DNA of 30,161 nt from positions 1-30,161 of the forward strand of contig SSTB01000146.1 in assembly GCA_009469665.1 (NCBI GenBank), written 5' to 3'. This DNA is from Azonexaceae bacterium. GTDB lineage: Bacteria > Pseudomonadota > Gammaproteobacteria > Burkholderiales > Rhodocyclaceae. Below the pieces are notes generated by a model. That model was given only the letters and a program-made list of their open reading frames with translations. It did not search any database and was not told the DNA's origin. The position numbers and the translations under genes are program-made. Positions 8,605 to 17,052 of the stretch are shown piece by piece; positions within the stretch are counted from its first letter, which is position 1, and every line of letters starts with the position of its first letter.

Positions 8605-9252
8605 ATGCAGCCCCGCCTCGTCCGCCAACTCTATACCCGTCTGCGGGACGCCAACCCCGCCCCGCGCACCGAACTGCACTACGACGGCCCCTTTCAACTC
8701 CTGGTCGCCGTCATGCTTTCGGCCCAGGCCACCGACGTGAGTGTCAACAAGGCGACCGCGCGCCTCTTTCCCCGGGCCCCGACGCCCGCCGCCCTGCTGG
8801 CCCTGGGCGAGGAAGGTCTGGCCGAAGCCATCCGCACCATCGGTCTTTACCGCAGCAAGGCGCGCCATGTCATCGCGACCTGCCGCATTTTGCTCGAACG
8901 CCATGGCGGCGCCGTCCCCACCCGGCGCGAAGACCTGGAGGCCCTGCCCGGCGTGGGTCGCAAGACGGCCAATGTGGTGCTCAACACGGCCTTCGGTCAG
9001 CCGACCATCGCCGTCGACACCCACATCTTCCGCGTCGCCAACCGCACCGGCCTCGCGCCGGGCGCGACCCCCCTGGAAGTCGAGAAGCGCCTTCTGCGAG
9101 CGACACCAGCGGAATTCCGCCACGATGCCCACCACTGGCTGATCCTGCACGGCCGCTACGTCTGCAAGGCTCGCAAGCCGGAATGCGAACGCTGCCTCCT
9201 GGCCGACCTGTGCCCCGTGCCGGGCGGGAAACGGAATTCCCCCGCCCGATGA
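8605..9252 (+). CDS. nth: Endonuclease III
   Basis: The 215-aa DNA glycosylase/AP lyase removes oxidised pyrimidines in base-excision repair. The helix-hairpin-helix LEALPGVGRKTANVV carries catalytic Lys120, and VDTH carries Asp138. The C-terminal 4Fe-4S loop has Cys187, 194, 197 and 203 (C-x6-C-x2-C-x5-C). All these positions match E. coli Nth. In E. coli nth ends the rsx operon; here a divergent diguanylate cyclase separates the two, so nth must use its own promoter in 8524-8604. Its TGA overlaps the ATG of the next gene. Confidence 0.98.
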   Translation: MQPRLVRQLYTRLRDANPAPRTELHYDGPFQLLVAVMLSAQATDVSVNKATARLFPRAPTPAALLALGEEGLAEAIRTIGLYRSKARHVIATCRILLERHGGAVPTRREDLEALPGVGRKTANVVLNTAFGQPTIAVDTHIFRVANRTGLAPGATPLEVEKRLLRATPAEFRHDAHHWLILHGRYVCKARKPECERCLLADLCPVPGGKRNSPAR

Positions 9253-10274
9253 AAGCCGGCTCCGGACTGGCCAGTGCTCCCCAGGCGTCACCAGCCCTGG
9301 CTGCCGACGCCGTGCGGCGTGCCATCACCGCCGCCGCGGGAGAGCGGCCAAGCCGCGTATTTCTCTTCCTCTCCGCCCATTTCGCCCGCTTGGCGCCTCG
9401 CGCCATCCAGGCCGCCGCAGGCGCCGCCGGGGTTCTCCAGGTATCCGGCATGCTGGCCGAAGGCGTTTTCACCGAGGCGGGCTGGCGCCTGGATCAACCC
9501 GCGGTGGCGGCCCTCGTTCTGGGTCCTGCCGCTACGGGCTCCCACCCGGCCCTTGCCCAGCCACGACTCGCTTTCTGCGGCGGCCCTGCGCTGCCCCCGA
9601 CCGGCGACGCCACTCCGCCTCGCTGGGGTCTCAGCTGCCGTGACGCCGTGGTCTGGCACGACGCCCGCCCCTGCACACCGCCCTACGCCGAATTCCAGAT
9701 CCCTGGGCACACCCTGTACGGCGCCCTATCCACCGGACTGCACGCCCTGGGCGAGGCCCAGGAGGTCACCGCGGTGCGCGGCCACGATGTGCTGAGCCTG
9801 GCTTCGGCCAGCGCCACTGACAGCCTGCGCCGCGCCCTTCCCCCCGGACTGCGGGACCGCAGCCCCCTGCCCGTCCATCTGGTGGCTGCCTGTGAAGACG
9901 GACTGCCCCCCATCCCCATCCTGACCGCCAACGGTGACGGTTCCCTCTGCCTCGCCCGGCCGCCGCGGATAGGGGCGAGGCTGCAGTGGGCACTGCGCCA
10001 GCCGCTTGCGGCGGCCGCCGACATGGTGGCCAGCCTTGAGGGCCTGGCCGCCCGGTGTCAGAATCCAGCCTGCGCCCTGGTCTTTTCCTGCATCGGTCGC
10101 GGCCCCCTCTTCTACGATGGAGAAGACCACGATCTGGCGGCTCTGCGCCGCCGCTTCCCGGGCCTTCCCCTGGCCGGAGCCTATGGCACCGGCCAGATCG
10201 TTCCCTGGAACGGTGGCGTCGCACATATCCAGAATAGCGTCGCCACCGTCCTCTTCGAGCCCAGCCATGTTTAA
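9249..10274 (+). CDS. FIST domain-containing protein
   Basis: The 341-aa protein has no signal peptide and starts at an ATG overlapping the nth stop. The C-terminal part, ALVFSCIGRGPLFYDGEDHDLAALRRRFPGLPLAGAYGTGQIVPWNGG, is a clear FIST_C signature (pattern FSCxGRG...E...F...PxxGxYxxGEI). The N-terminal half fits the FIST_N domain, with SAHFARLAPRAI and a VSGMLAEGVF segment. FIST domains are sensory modules thought to bind small ligands such as amino acids, and often occur in signalling proteins. This one stands alone without an output domain. It sits between nth and the DUF1841 gene and is probably co-transcribed with both. Confidence 0.85.
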   Translation: MKAGSGLASAPQASPALAADAVRRAITAAAGERPSRVFLFLSAHFARLAPRAIQAAAGAAGVLQVSGMLAEGVFTEAGWRLDQPAVAALVLGPAATGSHPALAQPRLAFCGGPALPPTGDATPPRWGLSCRDAVVWHDARPCTPPYAEFQIPGHTLYGALSTGLHALGEAQEVTAVRGHDVLSLASASATDSLRRALPPGLRDRSPLPVHLVAACEDGLPPIPILTANGDGSLCLARPPRIGARLQWALRQPLAAAADMVASLEGLAARCQNPACALVFSCIGRGPLFYDGEDHDLAALRRRFPGLPLAGAYGTGQIVPWNGGVAHIQNSVATVLFEPSHV

Positions 10275-10695
10275 TCCTTCCCGCGACCAGGTGCGCCAGT
10301 TTTTCTGTGAAGTCTGGCGCAAGCATCGCGACCGCCTGCCCCTGGCCGGAGCGGAAATCGCGGCCGCCGACATCGTCGGCCGCCACCCCGAATACCACGG
10401 CCTGCTCTCTGACACCGAGGGTGCCCTGAACGCCGAGTGGACGCCGGAAGCCGGCGCCATGAACCCCTTCCTGCACCTTTCCCTGCATCTCGCCATTTTC
10501 GAACAGGTGAGCATCGACCAGCCCCCGGGCATTCGGGCCGCTTTCGAGGCCCTGTGCCTGCGCCTCGACCCCCACGCCGCCGAGCACGTCGTCCTCGAAG
10601 CCCTGGGCGAGACGGTATGGCGCGCCCAGCGGGAAGGCGGCCCCCTCGATGCGGAAGCCTATGTCGACACCCTGCGCCGGGCAGCCAGCGCATGA
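10267..10695 (+). CDS. DUF1841 family protein
   Basis: The 142-aa cytoplasmic protein begins MFNPSRDQVRQFFCEVWRKH and contains NPFLHLSLHLAIFEQVSIDQPPGIR, the most conserved block of DUF1841. The family is found mainly in beta- and gammaproteobacteria and has no known function. The start overlaps the end of the FIST gene by eight bases. The gene continues the nth-FIST cluster, and this adjacency is the only functional hint available. Confidence 0.88.
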   Translation: MFNPSRDQVRQFFCEVWRKHRDRLPLAGAEIAAADIVGRHPEYHGLLSDTEGALNAEWTPEAGAMNPFLHLSLHLAIFEQVSIDQPPGIRAAFEALCLRLDPHAAEHVVLEALGETVWRAQREGGPLDAEAYVDTLRRAASA

Positions 10696-10729
10696 GACTC
10701 AGGCCATCTTTCCCACTACACTGCTCCCC

Positions 10730-11368
10730 ATGAAAAGACGCGATCTCATCAAGGCCCTGGGTGCCGCCCCCCTCACCGGGGTCGTTTCCGCCGCAGCCAA
10801 CGGTGCCAAGCCTGGTGGTCAGGGCCTCTACCGCGTATCCGGCAGCGTCCTGGTCAATGGCAAGCCTGCCAAAGAGGGCAGCCCTGTACGCGCCGGCGAC
10901 ACCGTGGTCACCGGTCCGGGCAGCGAAGCGGTCTTCGTCGTCGGACAGGACGCCTACCGCATGCGCGGAGATTCCCGCGTTTCGCTGATCGGCGACACCC
11001 TGAAGAGCGGCTTGCGGGTGCTGAGCGGCGGCCTGCTCTCGGTTTTCGGCCGCGGCGAGAAGCAGATATTCACCCCTTCAGCCACCATCGGCATCCGCGG
11101 CACGGGCTGCTACATCGAGGCGTCCCCCGAGCGGGTCTATTTCTGCCTGTGCTATGGCACCGCCCAAGTAGTGCCCAGTGCAGCGCCAGAGCAGGCCGAA
11201 ACCATCACCACGACCCACCACGACCACCCGCTCTACATCCTGCCCGACGGTCGCCGCAGCATGGTCCCGGCCGGCGTCGCCAACCACGGCGATGCCGAAC
11301 TGGTGGAGTTGGAATCCCTGGTGGGGCGTACGCCGCCCTTCCAAGGACTGGTGCCCTCGGCCTACTGA
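10730..11368 (+). CDS. Exported FecR-domain protein with Tat-like signal
   Basis: The 212-aa protein starts MKRRDLIKALGAAPLTGVVSAA, a twin-arginine-like export signal (Arg3-Arg4, then DLIKAL). The body is a FecR domain: GSPVRAGDTVVTGPGSEAVF, then RVLSGGLLSVFG, then the conserved IRGTGCYIE turn. After it come YFCLCYG and a His-rich THHDHPLYI segment. The cluster of Cys and His could bind metal, but that is inference. No fecI sigma factor or FecA receptor is near, so it is not a typical iron-signalling anti-sigma factor. A TACACT -10-like box lies seven bases before the ATG. Confidence 0.82.
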   Translation: MKRRDLIKALGAAPLTGVVSAAANGAKPGGQGLYRVSGSVLVNGKPAKEGSPVRAGDTVVTGPGSEAVFVVGQDAYRMRGDSRVSLIGDTLKSGLRVLSGGLLSVFGRGEKQIFTPSATIGIRGTGCYIEASPERVYFCLCYGTAQVVPSAAPEQAETITTTHHDHPLYILPDGRRSMVPAGVANHGDAELVELESLVGRTPPFQGLVPSAY

Positions 11369-11420
11369 CCTCTCCCCGGCCTCCCGAGGGGATCGCAGGC
11401 CCAAGCGCAGCCTCGTCGCG

Positions 11421-12194
11421 TCAGGCAGGCAGGGTGTAGTTGTTCTGCCCCATGAGATCCACGCCGCACTCCAGCCGTTCCACCCAGTCGATGAGTTGGG
11501 CGCACATCGCCTTGCCTACGAACCGGCAGCCGTGCTGTGGGACGATTTGCTCGATGTCGAGCTGGCGCACCATGGCGGCCCAGTAGCGACAGATCTTGCC
11601 CGCCACGATGTAGCGCCGATGGAAACCCTCCATGTGGCGGACGTGTGCGGCGAAATCCTTGACCGGCTCCGCCGCGGCACGGTGATCCACCAGGGAGGTG
11701 CCGAGGTCTCCGGAAAAGAGGATACGCGCCACCGGATCGTAAAACTGGAAATTGCCTTCGGCGTGCAGAAAGTGAGCCGGGAGGGCCAGCAGCTTGCACT
11801 GCCCCAGAGGGATGGCCATCCCCGGATCAGGAATGCCGACGATGCGGGCCGACACGTCACGCCCGGTGGTGAAATGGGGAACGAAGCGGGTCCACAGACT
11901 GGAAATCAACACCTTGCACTGGGAAGCCACAAACCATTTGTTTACCGAGGCGATGATGTCGGGGTCGGGATGCGAAGCCAGGATGTAGTCGAGATCCTTG
12001 GACGAAAAATATTTCTGCATGTCCATGAGAAGCCCGGTGTAGGTCATGTTGCCCCCCGGATCGATGAGGGCGCCGTGGCCGTGATCGACCACCAGGAACT
12101 GATTGCACTGCACCACCGGCCCGGCGGTGTCATCGACGAGGTCGTAAAAGGCGTGGACGATGTGGGAACCGTCATTGTAGAGCTCCACGGCCAT
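11421..12194 (-). CDS. Flavodiiron-type metallo-beta-lactamase fold protein without flavodoxin domain
   Basis: The 257-aa protein resembles the diiron half of flavodiiron (NO/O2 reductase) proteins and the stand-alone oxygen-binding diiron proteins. Likely metal ligands are His75, Asp77 and Asp79 in SHPDPDI, His141 or His144 in AHFLHAEGNF, Asp163 in LFSGDLG and His221 in PQHGCRF. The canonical HxExDH is altered: Glu is Asp, and the final His is Ile80. There is no flavodoxin or rubredoxin domain, so catalysis would need a separate partner, or the protein is a sensor. A strong GGAGAAG ribosome site precedes the ATG. It lies 55 bases downstream of the GspE-like gene on the same strand. Confidence 0.8.
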   Translation of the reverse strand: MAVELYNDGSHIVHAFYDLVDDTAGPVVQCNQFLVVDHGHGALIDPGGNMTYTGLLMDMQKYFSSKDLDYILASHPDPDIIASVNKWFVASQCKVLISSLWTRFVPHFTTGRDVSARIVGIPDPGMAIPLGQCKLLALPAHFLHAEGNFQFYDPVARILFSGDLGTSLVDHRAAAEPVKDFAAHVRHMEGFHRRYIVAGKICRYWAAMVRQLDIEQIVPQHGCRFVGKAMCAQLIDWVERLECGVDLMGQNNYTLPA

Positions 12195-12210
12195 GGCACT
12201 TCTCCAGAAG

Positions 12211-12234
12211 GACTAATCCCGGGAGACTAGTCCC
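12211..12234 (-). promoter_or_regulatory. Tandem 10-base direct repeat, candidate operator
   Basis: On the minus strand GGGACTAGTC (12234-12225) and GGGATTAGTC (12220-12211) repeat with a 14-base period just upstream of the ribosome site of the metallo-beta-lactamase gene. The same stretch also reads as an inverted repeat, GGACTA...TAGTCC (12210-12233). It could bind a regulator. I recognise no known consensus, and the site is outside any gene. Confidence 0.3.
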
Positions 12235-12249
12235 AGCCCTTGTCGAGCG

Positions 12250-14070
12250 TCAAGCTTCGTCGGCGGGCGGTGCGACCTTGACGATTTCGTCCAGGGAGGT
12301 GAGTCCCGCGGCGACCTTCATGGCACCCGATATGCGCAGGGGCCGCATGCCCTCGCGGTAAGCCACGTCGCGCAGTTTGGCAAGCTCGGTCTGGGGCTTG
12401 ATGAGCTTGCGGATTTCCGGCGACATCAGAAGGATTTCGTACAGGCCGACACGCCCCATATAGCCGGTCATGCGGCACTCCAGGCAGCCGACCGGCTGGT
12501 GCACGGTGGCCGGATGATTCGACTTCCAGGGAGCCACCAGGGAATTCCAGGTGTCCCGCTGCTCGTCCCTAATCGGATAGGGCTTCTTGCAGGCCGGGCA
12601 GAGGGTGCGCACCAGACGCTGGGCCATGACCCCAAGAACGGTGGAGTTGATGAGGTAGGCCGGAACACCCAGGTCAAGCAGCCGGGTGATCGCCGCGGCG
12701 GCATCGTTGGTGTGCAGGGTCGATAAGACCAGATGCCCGGTCAGGGCCGCCTGGATGGCCATTTCCGCCGTCTGGAGATCACGGATTTCGCCGATCATGA
12801 TGATGTCGGGATCCTGGCGCATGAGGGAGCGCACCCCGTCGGCAAAACCCAGATCGATGGCCTGCTGGACCTGCATCTGATTGAAGGCCGGCTCCACCAT
12901 CTCGATCGGATCCTCGATGGTGCAGACATTCACTTCCGAGGTCGCCAACTGCTTGAGGGTGGTGTACAGCGTGGTCGTCTTGCCCGAACCGGTCGGTCCC
13001 GTGACCAGGATGATGCCGTTGGGGGCCCGGGTCATCTGATTCCAGCGCCCCAGATCCTCGGCGGAGAAGCCCAGCTCGCGAAAATCCCGCACCAGGACAT
13101 CCGGGTCGAAGATGCGCATCACCAGCTTTTCGCCGAAGGCCGTAGGCAGGGTAGACAGGCGCAGTTCGACTTCCTGGCCGTCCGGCGTGCGGGTCTTGAT
13201 GCGTCCGTCCTGGGGACGACGCTTCTCGATGACGTCCATGCGGCCCAGAAGTTTGATACGGCTGGTCATGGCGTTCATGACCGCCATGGGAATCTGATAC
13301 ACCTGATGCAGGATGCCATCGATGCGGAAACGCACCAGGCCCACCTCGCGCCGGGGTTCGACGTGAATGTCCGAAGCCCGCTGATCGAAGGCGTACTGCC
13401 ACAGCCAATCGACGATATTGACGATGTGCTGGTCGTTGGCGTCGTAGGTGCGATTGCCCTTGCCCAGTTCGACCAGTTGCTCGAAGCTGGAAAGCCCTGA
13501 ATTGCCGTCGCCCTTCTGGTTGGCTTTCTTGACCGAACGCGCCAGGCTGAAGAACTCGATCTGGTAGCGGGCGATGTCCAGGGGATTGGCAAGAACCCGG
13601 CGGATATCCTTACGCAGGATGGGCTTAAGTTCCGCCTCCCATTCCCGTAGGAAGGGTTCCGCCGTCGCCACCACCACTTCGCGAGTCGTGACCTGAACCG
13701 GCAGGATGGTGAAACGGGTCGCATAGGCGGCCGACATCACTTCGGCCACGCCGGTGAAATCGATCTTCAGGGGATCGATGTGGTAATACTCTAGTTCCAG
13801 GCGCCCCGCCAGCCATTCGGTCAGGGTTTCAAGGGTGAGCGTACGGATCGGCTGGGTCGCCGTCCGCCACTTCTGGTCGGCCACCACCACGAGAGGATGG
13901 GCCTTGCCGCCCTGCAGGCGGCGCTCAGCGCGCAGGGCTTCGGCGTCGCCCTTGGCCACCAGCCCGTCCTCCACCAGATATTCCAGAATTTCGGCGAGCG
14001 TCAGGCGGTGCTCATGGGCTTTGGGCGGGGGACCGGGGGCCGCAGTCCCTGGAGTGGCGGGCGCGTTCAT
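12250..14070 (-). CDS. GspE/PilB-family secretion or pilus assembly ATPase
   Basis: The 606-aa ATPase has a variable Ala/Pro-rich start, an N-terminal T2SSE-type domain (about 60-180) and the C-terminal motor. Motor motifs are Walker A GPTGSGKTT (358-366), the Asp box EDPIE, Walker B MRQDPDIIMIGEIRD and the His box GHLVLSTLHTNDAA. The metal-binding CPACKKP...CLECR tetracysteine is complete. Such proteins power type II secretion or type IV pilus extension. No pilin, secretin, gspF or pilC gene is in the window, so this orphan copy cannot be assigned to one machine. An A/T-rich -10-like TATATT (14082-14077) lies too near the ATG to settle the start, which could be further in. Confidence 0.9.
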   Translation of the reverse strand: MNAPATPGTAAPGPPPKAHEHRLTLAEILEYLVEDGLVAKGDAEALRAERRLQGGKAHPLVVVADQKWRTATQPIRTLTLETLTEWLAGRLELEYYHIDPLKIDFTGVAEVMSAAYATRFTILPVQVTTREVVVATAEPFLREWEAELKPILRKDIRRVLANPLDIARYQIEFFSLARSVKKANQKGDGNSGLSSFEQLVELGKGNRTYDANDQHIVNIVDWLWQYAFDQRASDIHVEPRREVGLVRFRIDGILHQVYQIPMAVMNAMTSRIKLLGRMDVIEKRRPQDGRIKTRTPDGQEVELRLSTLPTAFGEKLVMRIFDPDVLVRDFRELGFSAEDLGRWNQMTRAPNGIILVTGPTGSGKTTTLYTTLKQLATSEVNVCTIEDPIEMVEPAFNQMQVQQAIDLGFADGVRSLMRQDPDIIMIGEIRDLQTAEMAIQAALTGHLVLSTLHTNDAAAAITRLLDLGVPAYLINSTVLGVMAQRLVRTLCPACKKPYPIRDEQRDTWNSLVAPWKSNHPATVHQPVGCLECRMTGYMGRVGLYEILLMSPEIRKLIKPQTELAKLRDVAYREGMRPLRISGAMKVAAGLTSLDEIVKVAPPADEA

Positions 14071-14157
14071 CGGCGGAATATACCATGGCGCCGCAGCGAT
14101 ACAGACAATCCCTCCGGCATGGCATAATGCCCGCCGGCCTCAACCCATGAGTGATCC

Positions 14158-14364
14158 ATGCGCAAAGCTCCACCTTCCTCAAGCGCCCAAGCGCCAGTCC
14201 CCAAGCGCGGCGCCGACCGCCGCAGTGGCGAGAACGTCTCCGCACCCCCATATTCCACCCGGGAGGGGCTGGTGATGGAAGACCGCCGCTCACACATCGA
14301 GCGCCGCTCCTGCTGGGTCCGTTCCTTCGGTATCGACATTGGCGACTCCCGCGCGGAAGACTGA
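14158..14364 (+). CDS. Small DRR/ERR-rich hypothetical protein
   Basis: The 68-aa frame from the ATG at 14158 ends MEDRRSHIERRSCWVRSFGIDIGDSRAED. The charged DRRS/ERRS pattern followed by WVRSFGIDIGD resembles small uncharacterised betaproteobacterial proteins. A second ATG at 14275, preceded by a good GGGAGG site about eight bases away, would give only a 30-aa peptide that keeps this most protein-like part. A CATAAT -10-like box lies upstream at about 14120. Coding status is uncertain, and no function can be given. Confidence 0.4.
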   Translation: MRKAPPSSSAQAPVPKRGADRRSGENVSAPPYSTREGLVMEDRRSHIERRSCWVRSFGIDIGDSRAED

Positions 14365-14463
14365 TCCCTAGCCGGAAAACCCCGCTTACAACTCCCGGCG
14401 GCGCCGGGAAAAACCGCTTCCTAAAATGGGTGTGAATCTTCAACCCGCTCAAAGGGAGCCATC

Positions 14464-14865
14464 ATGAAAACCACTAGCAAACTCTGCTGCACCGCCCTCC
14501 TGAGCAGTCTTTTGCTCGGTTCCGCCCTGGCCCAGCCCGGCCCCGGAATGGGGGGAATGCAGGGGCCGGGAGCCTCCGGCCCACCGGCCGCTTCCAAAAC
14601 TGGCCCCCGCGACTGCAGCCGCGCTCCGGTCCCGGAACGCTGCAAAGCCCGTCAGGAAGCCCGCGGCCCGGCCCTGGAGGCCTGCAAGGACAAGGCCGGT
14701 CCCGAACGCCGCGAATGCATGCGCGATCACATGCCGCCACCGGATTGCGCCAAGGCGCGCAATCCCCAGCGTTGCGAAACCATGCAGAAGGCCCACGATG
14801 CCTGCAAAGGCAAGGTCGGACCTGAACGCAGGCAGTGCGTAAACGAGGCGATGAAGGTGAAATGA
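14464..14865 (+). CDS. Secreted protein with two four-cysteine repeats
   Basis: The 133-aa protein has an AAGGGAG ribosome site and a Sec signal peptide (MKTTSKLCCTALLSSLLLG, cleavage after SALA, about residue 23). A Gly/Pro/Met-rich linker follows, then two homologous units. Unit 1 is C-x8-C-x13-C-x10-C and unit 2 is C-x8-C-x9-C-x10-C; both end CK(D/G)K(A/V)GPERR(E/Q)C. Eight cysteines in a periplasmic protein suggest disulfides or metal binding. I do not recognise the family. A bidirectional hairpin terminator follows. Confidence 0.75.
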   Translation: MKTTSKLCCTALLSSLLLGSALAQPGPGMGGMQGPGASGPPAASKTGPRDCSRAPVPERCKARQEARGPALEACKDKAGPERRECMRDHMPPPDCAKARNPQRCETMQKAHDACKGKVGPERRQCVNEAMKVK

Positions 14866-14927
14866 CGGGCGGCCGCCACCCGCCACCTCCGTTCCGGCTG
14901 TGCCTGTCTAAGCCAACGGCGCGCCGC

Positions 14928-14961
14928 CCTTCGACGGGCCTTTCCTGGGCACGGTCGAAGG
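14928..14961. repeat. Intergenic inverted repeat of a widespread proteobacterial type
   Basis: CCTTCGAC (14928-14935) and GTCGAAGG (14954-14961) form an 8-bp inverted repeat with an 18-base spacer, followed by CCTCAGGGCGAACGG. The sequence closely resembles the short TTCGAC...CTCAGGGCGAAC palindromic repeats often seen between genes in proteobacterial genomes. That resemblance is from memory, not from a search. Confidence 0.45.
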
Positions 14962-15003
14962 CCTCAGGGCGAACGGATCGGAGCTTGCCGGATGAACAAT
15001 AAG

Positions 15004-15033
15004 AAACGCCGCCGGTTTCACCCGGCGGCGTTT
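15004..15033. terminator. Bidirectional hairpin terminator between the secreted protein and htpG
   Basis: A perfect 12-bp stem, AAACGCCGCCGG (15004-15015) and CCGGCGGCGTTT (15022-15033), surrounds a six-base loop. The A and T runs at the ends of the arms let it work in both directions. It lies between two convergent genes, 20 bases past the htpG stop. Confidence 0.8.
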
Positions 15034-15052
15034 CCATTCGTAACCCAGCGGC

Positions 15053-16969
15053 TTACTTCCCGGCGATGGACAAGGCCAGCATCAAATCGTTGATGCGCCT
15101 GACGAAGCCCGCCGGGTCGTCGAGTTGACCGCCTTCGGCCAGGGTCGCCTGTTCCAGCAGCAGCTCGGCCCAGTCGGCAAAGCGGGATTCCTCGTACTTC
15201 AAGCGCTGCACCGCAGGATGATTGGGATTGATCTCCAGGATGGGCTTCACGTCCGGCGCCTTCTGGCCGGCAGCTTTGAGGAGCCGGGCCAGATTGCCGG
15301 AAGGGTCGTGCTCGTCGGAAACGATGCAGGACGGCGAATCGGTCAGGCGGTGGGTGACGCGCACGTCCTTCACCTTGTCGCCCAGGGCCCCCTTCACCTT
15401 GTCGATGAGTTCCTTATACTCGTCGGCGGCCTTTTCGGCTTCCTGCTTCTCCGCCTCGTCCTCCAGCTTGCCCAGGTCCAGGCCGCCCTTGGCCACGGAT
15501 TGCAAGGGCTTGCCCTCGAACTCGGTGAGGTGGCCGACCACCCATTCGTCCACGCGGTCGGAGAGGAGCAGGACCTCGATACCCTTCTTCCTAAAGATTT
15601 CCAGGTGCGGGCTGTTCTTGGCGGCGTTGAAGCTGTCGGCGGTGACGTAGTAGATCTTCTCCTGGCCTTCCTTCATGCGGCCGATGTAATCCTTGAGGGA
15701 GACGATCTGGGCGGGGGTGTCGCCATTCGTGGACGCGAAGCGCAGCAGGCCGGCGATCTTTTCCTTGTTGGAGAAGTCCTCGCCTACGCCTTCCTTGAGC
15801 ACGGCGCCAAAGGCTTCCCAGAATTTGGCGTATTTTTCCGCGTCGTTTTCGGCCAGGTCTTCCAACATGGACAGCACCTTGCGCGTACAGCCATTGCGGA
15901 TGCCGTCGATGTCCTTGCTCTCTTGCAAGATCTCGCGGGAGACGTTGAGGGGCAAGTCGGCGGAATCGACCACCCCGCGCACGAAGCGCAAGTAGAGGGG
16001 CATCAATTGCTCTGCATCGTCCATGATGAAGACGCGGCGTACATAGAGCTTGATGCCATGGCGGGCGTTGCGGTCCCACAGGTCGAAGGGAGCGCGGGCC
16101 GGAACGTACAGGAGCTGGGTGTATTCCTGCTTGCCCTCGACCCGGGCGTGGGTCCAGGTGAGCGGGTCTTCGAAATCATGGGCGACGTGCTTGTAAAACT
16201 CCTTGTACTGCTCTTCGGTGATGTCGCTCTTGGCTCTTGCCCAGAGCGCATTGGCCTGGTTGACCGTCTCGTCCTCGTCGGTCGGCAGCTGCTCACCGTC
16301 CTTCCACTCCTCCTTCTTCATGACGATGGGCAGGGTGATGTGGTCGGAATACTTGCGCACGATGGATTTCAGCTTCCAGCCCCCCAGGAAGTCATCCTCT
16401 CCGTCGCGCAGATGCAGGACGACGTCGGTGCCGCGGCCGGCCTTCTCCACCAATTCCACCGAGTAATCGCCCTCCCCGCCGGATTCCCACTTCACCGCCT
16501 GGTTGGCCGGCAGGCCGGCGCGGCGGGAAACGACCGTCACCTTGTCGGCAACGATGAAGGAGGAGTAGAAGCCGACGCCGAACTGGCCGATCAGGTGAGC
16601 ATCCTTGGCCTGGTCACCGGTAAGCGCCGAGAAAAACTCCCGGGTGCCCGACTTGGCAATGGTGCCCAGGTGGGCGATGGCCTCCTCGCGGGAGAGGCCG
16701 ATGCCGTTGTCGGAAATGGTGACGGTGCGGGCTGCCTTGTCGAAGGCGATGCGGATTTTCAACTCCGAATCGTCACCATAGAGGGCACTGTTGTTCAGCG
16801 CCTCGAAGCGCAGCTTGTCGCAGGCGTCGGAGGCGTTGGAAACGAGCTCGCGCAGGAAGATTTCCTTGTTGCTGTACAAGGAATGAATCATCAGATGCAG
16901 CAGTTGCTTGACCTCGGCCTGGAAGCCGAGGGTTTCGCGATTCTGGGTCGCGGTGGCGGTTTCGGTCAT
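15053..16969 (-). CDS. htpG: Molecular chaperone HtpG (Hsp90)
   Basis: The 638-aa chaperone has the N-terminal GHKL ATPase domain with [39 protein letters not shown] and the lid [16 protein letters not shown]. The middle domain includes [28 protein letters not shown] and [11 protein letters not shown]. The C-terminal dimerisation domain has the usual [11 protein letters not shown]. The length and all nucleotide-binding motifs are normal. It helps refold or remodel client proteins with DnaK. The upstream region holds a consensus heat-shock promoter (17006-17033), so expression should rise with sigma-32. A GGGAGA ribosome site lies ten bases before the ATG. Confidence 0.98.
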   Translation of the reverse strand: MTETATATQNRETLGFQAEVKQLLHLMIHSLYSNKEIFLRELVSNASDACDKLRFEALNNSALYGDDSELKIRIAFDKAARTVTISDNGIGLSREEAIAHLGTIAKSGTREFFSALTGDQAKDAHLIGQFGVGFYSSFIVADKVTVVSRRAGLPANQAVKWESGGEGDYSVELVEKAGRGTDVVLHLRDGEDDFLGGWKLKSIVRKYSDHITLPIVMKKEEWKDGEQLPTDEDETVNQANALWARAKSDITEEQYKEFYKHVAHDFEDPLTWTHARVEGKQEYTQLLYVPARAPFDLWDRNARHGIKLYVRRVFIMDDAEQLMPLYLRFVRGVVDSADLPLNVSREILQESKDIDGIRNGCTRKVLSMLEDLAENDAEKYAKFWEAFGAVLKEGVGEDFSNKEKIAGLLRFASTNGDTPAQIVSLKDYIGRMKEGQEKIYYVTADSFNAAKNSPHLEIFRKKGIEVLLLSDRVDEWVVGHLTEFEGKPLQSVAKGGLDLGKLEDEAEKQEAEKAADEYKELIDKVKGALGDKVKDVRVTHRLTDSPSCIVSDEHDPSGNLARLLKAAGQKAPDVKPILEINPNHPAVQRLKYEESRFADWAELLLEQATLAEGGQLDDPAGFVRRINDLMLALSIAGK

Positions 16970-17005
16970 GCTGGAGTCTCCCGTGGAAAGCTAAGGTGGA
17001 ACGGG

Positions 17006-17033
17006 AGATGGGGGCGTCTCCGCCGATTTCAAG
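17006..17033 (-). promoter_or_regulatory. Sigma-32 heat-shock promoter of htpG
   Basis: Read on the minus strand: CTTGAAA (17033-17027), a 13-base spacer, then CCCCATCT (17013-17006). This matches the sigma-32 consensus CTTGAAA-N11-15-CCCCATNT at every defined base. The expected start leaves a leader of about 30 bases before the htpG ATG. Confidence 0.92.
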
Positions 17034-17052
17034 GGCTCCGCCCGGGGCATCC

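Noticed and set aside
10730..11368. A FecI-FecR-FecA iron-signalling system
   Set aside because: No sigma factor or TonB receptor is adjacent, and the protein has an export signal without the anti-sigma N-terminal region.
14158..14364. An alternative overlapping frame starting at the ATG at 14147
   Set aside because: It gives a Ser/Pro/Ala/His-rich sequence typical of a shadow frame, while the chosen frame has a DRRS/ERRS pattern.
14394..14410. A 7-bp GC hairpin (TCCCGGC/GCCGGGA) as terminator of the small ORF
   Set aside because: It is followed by A residues and not T on the plus strand, and no T run follows on the minus strand either.
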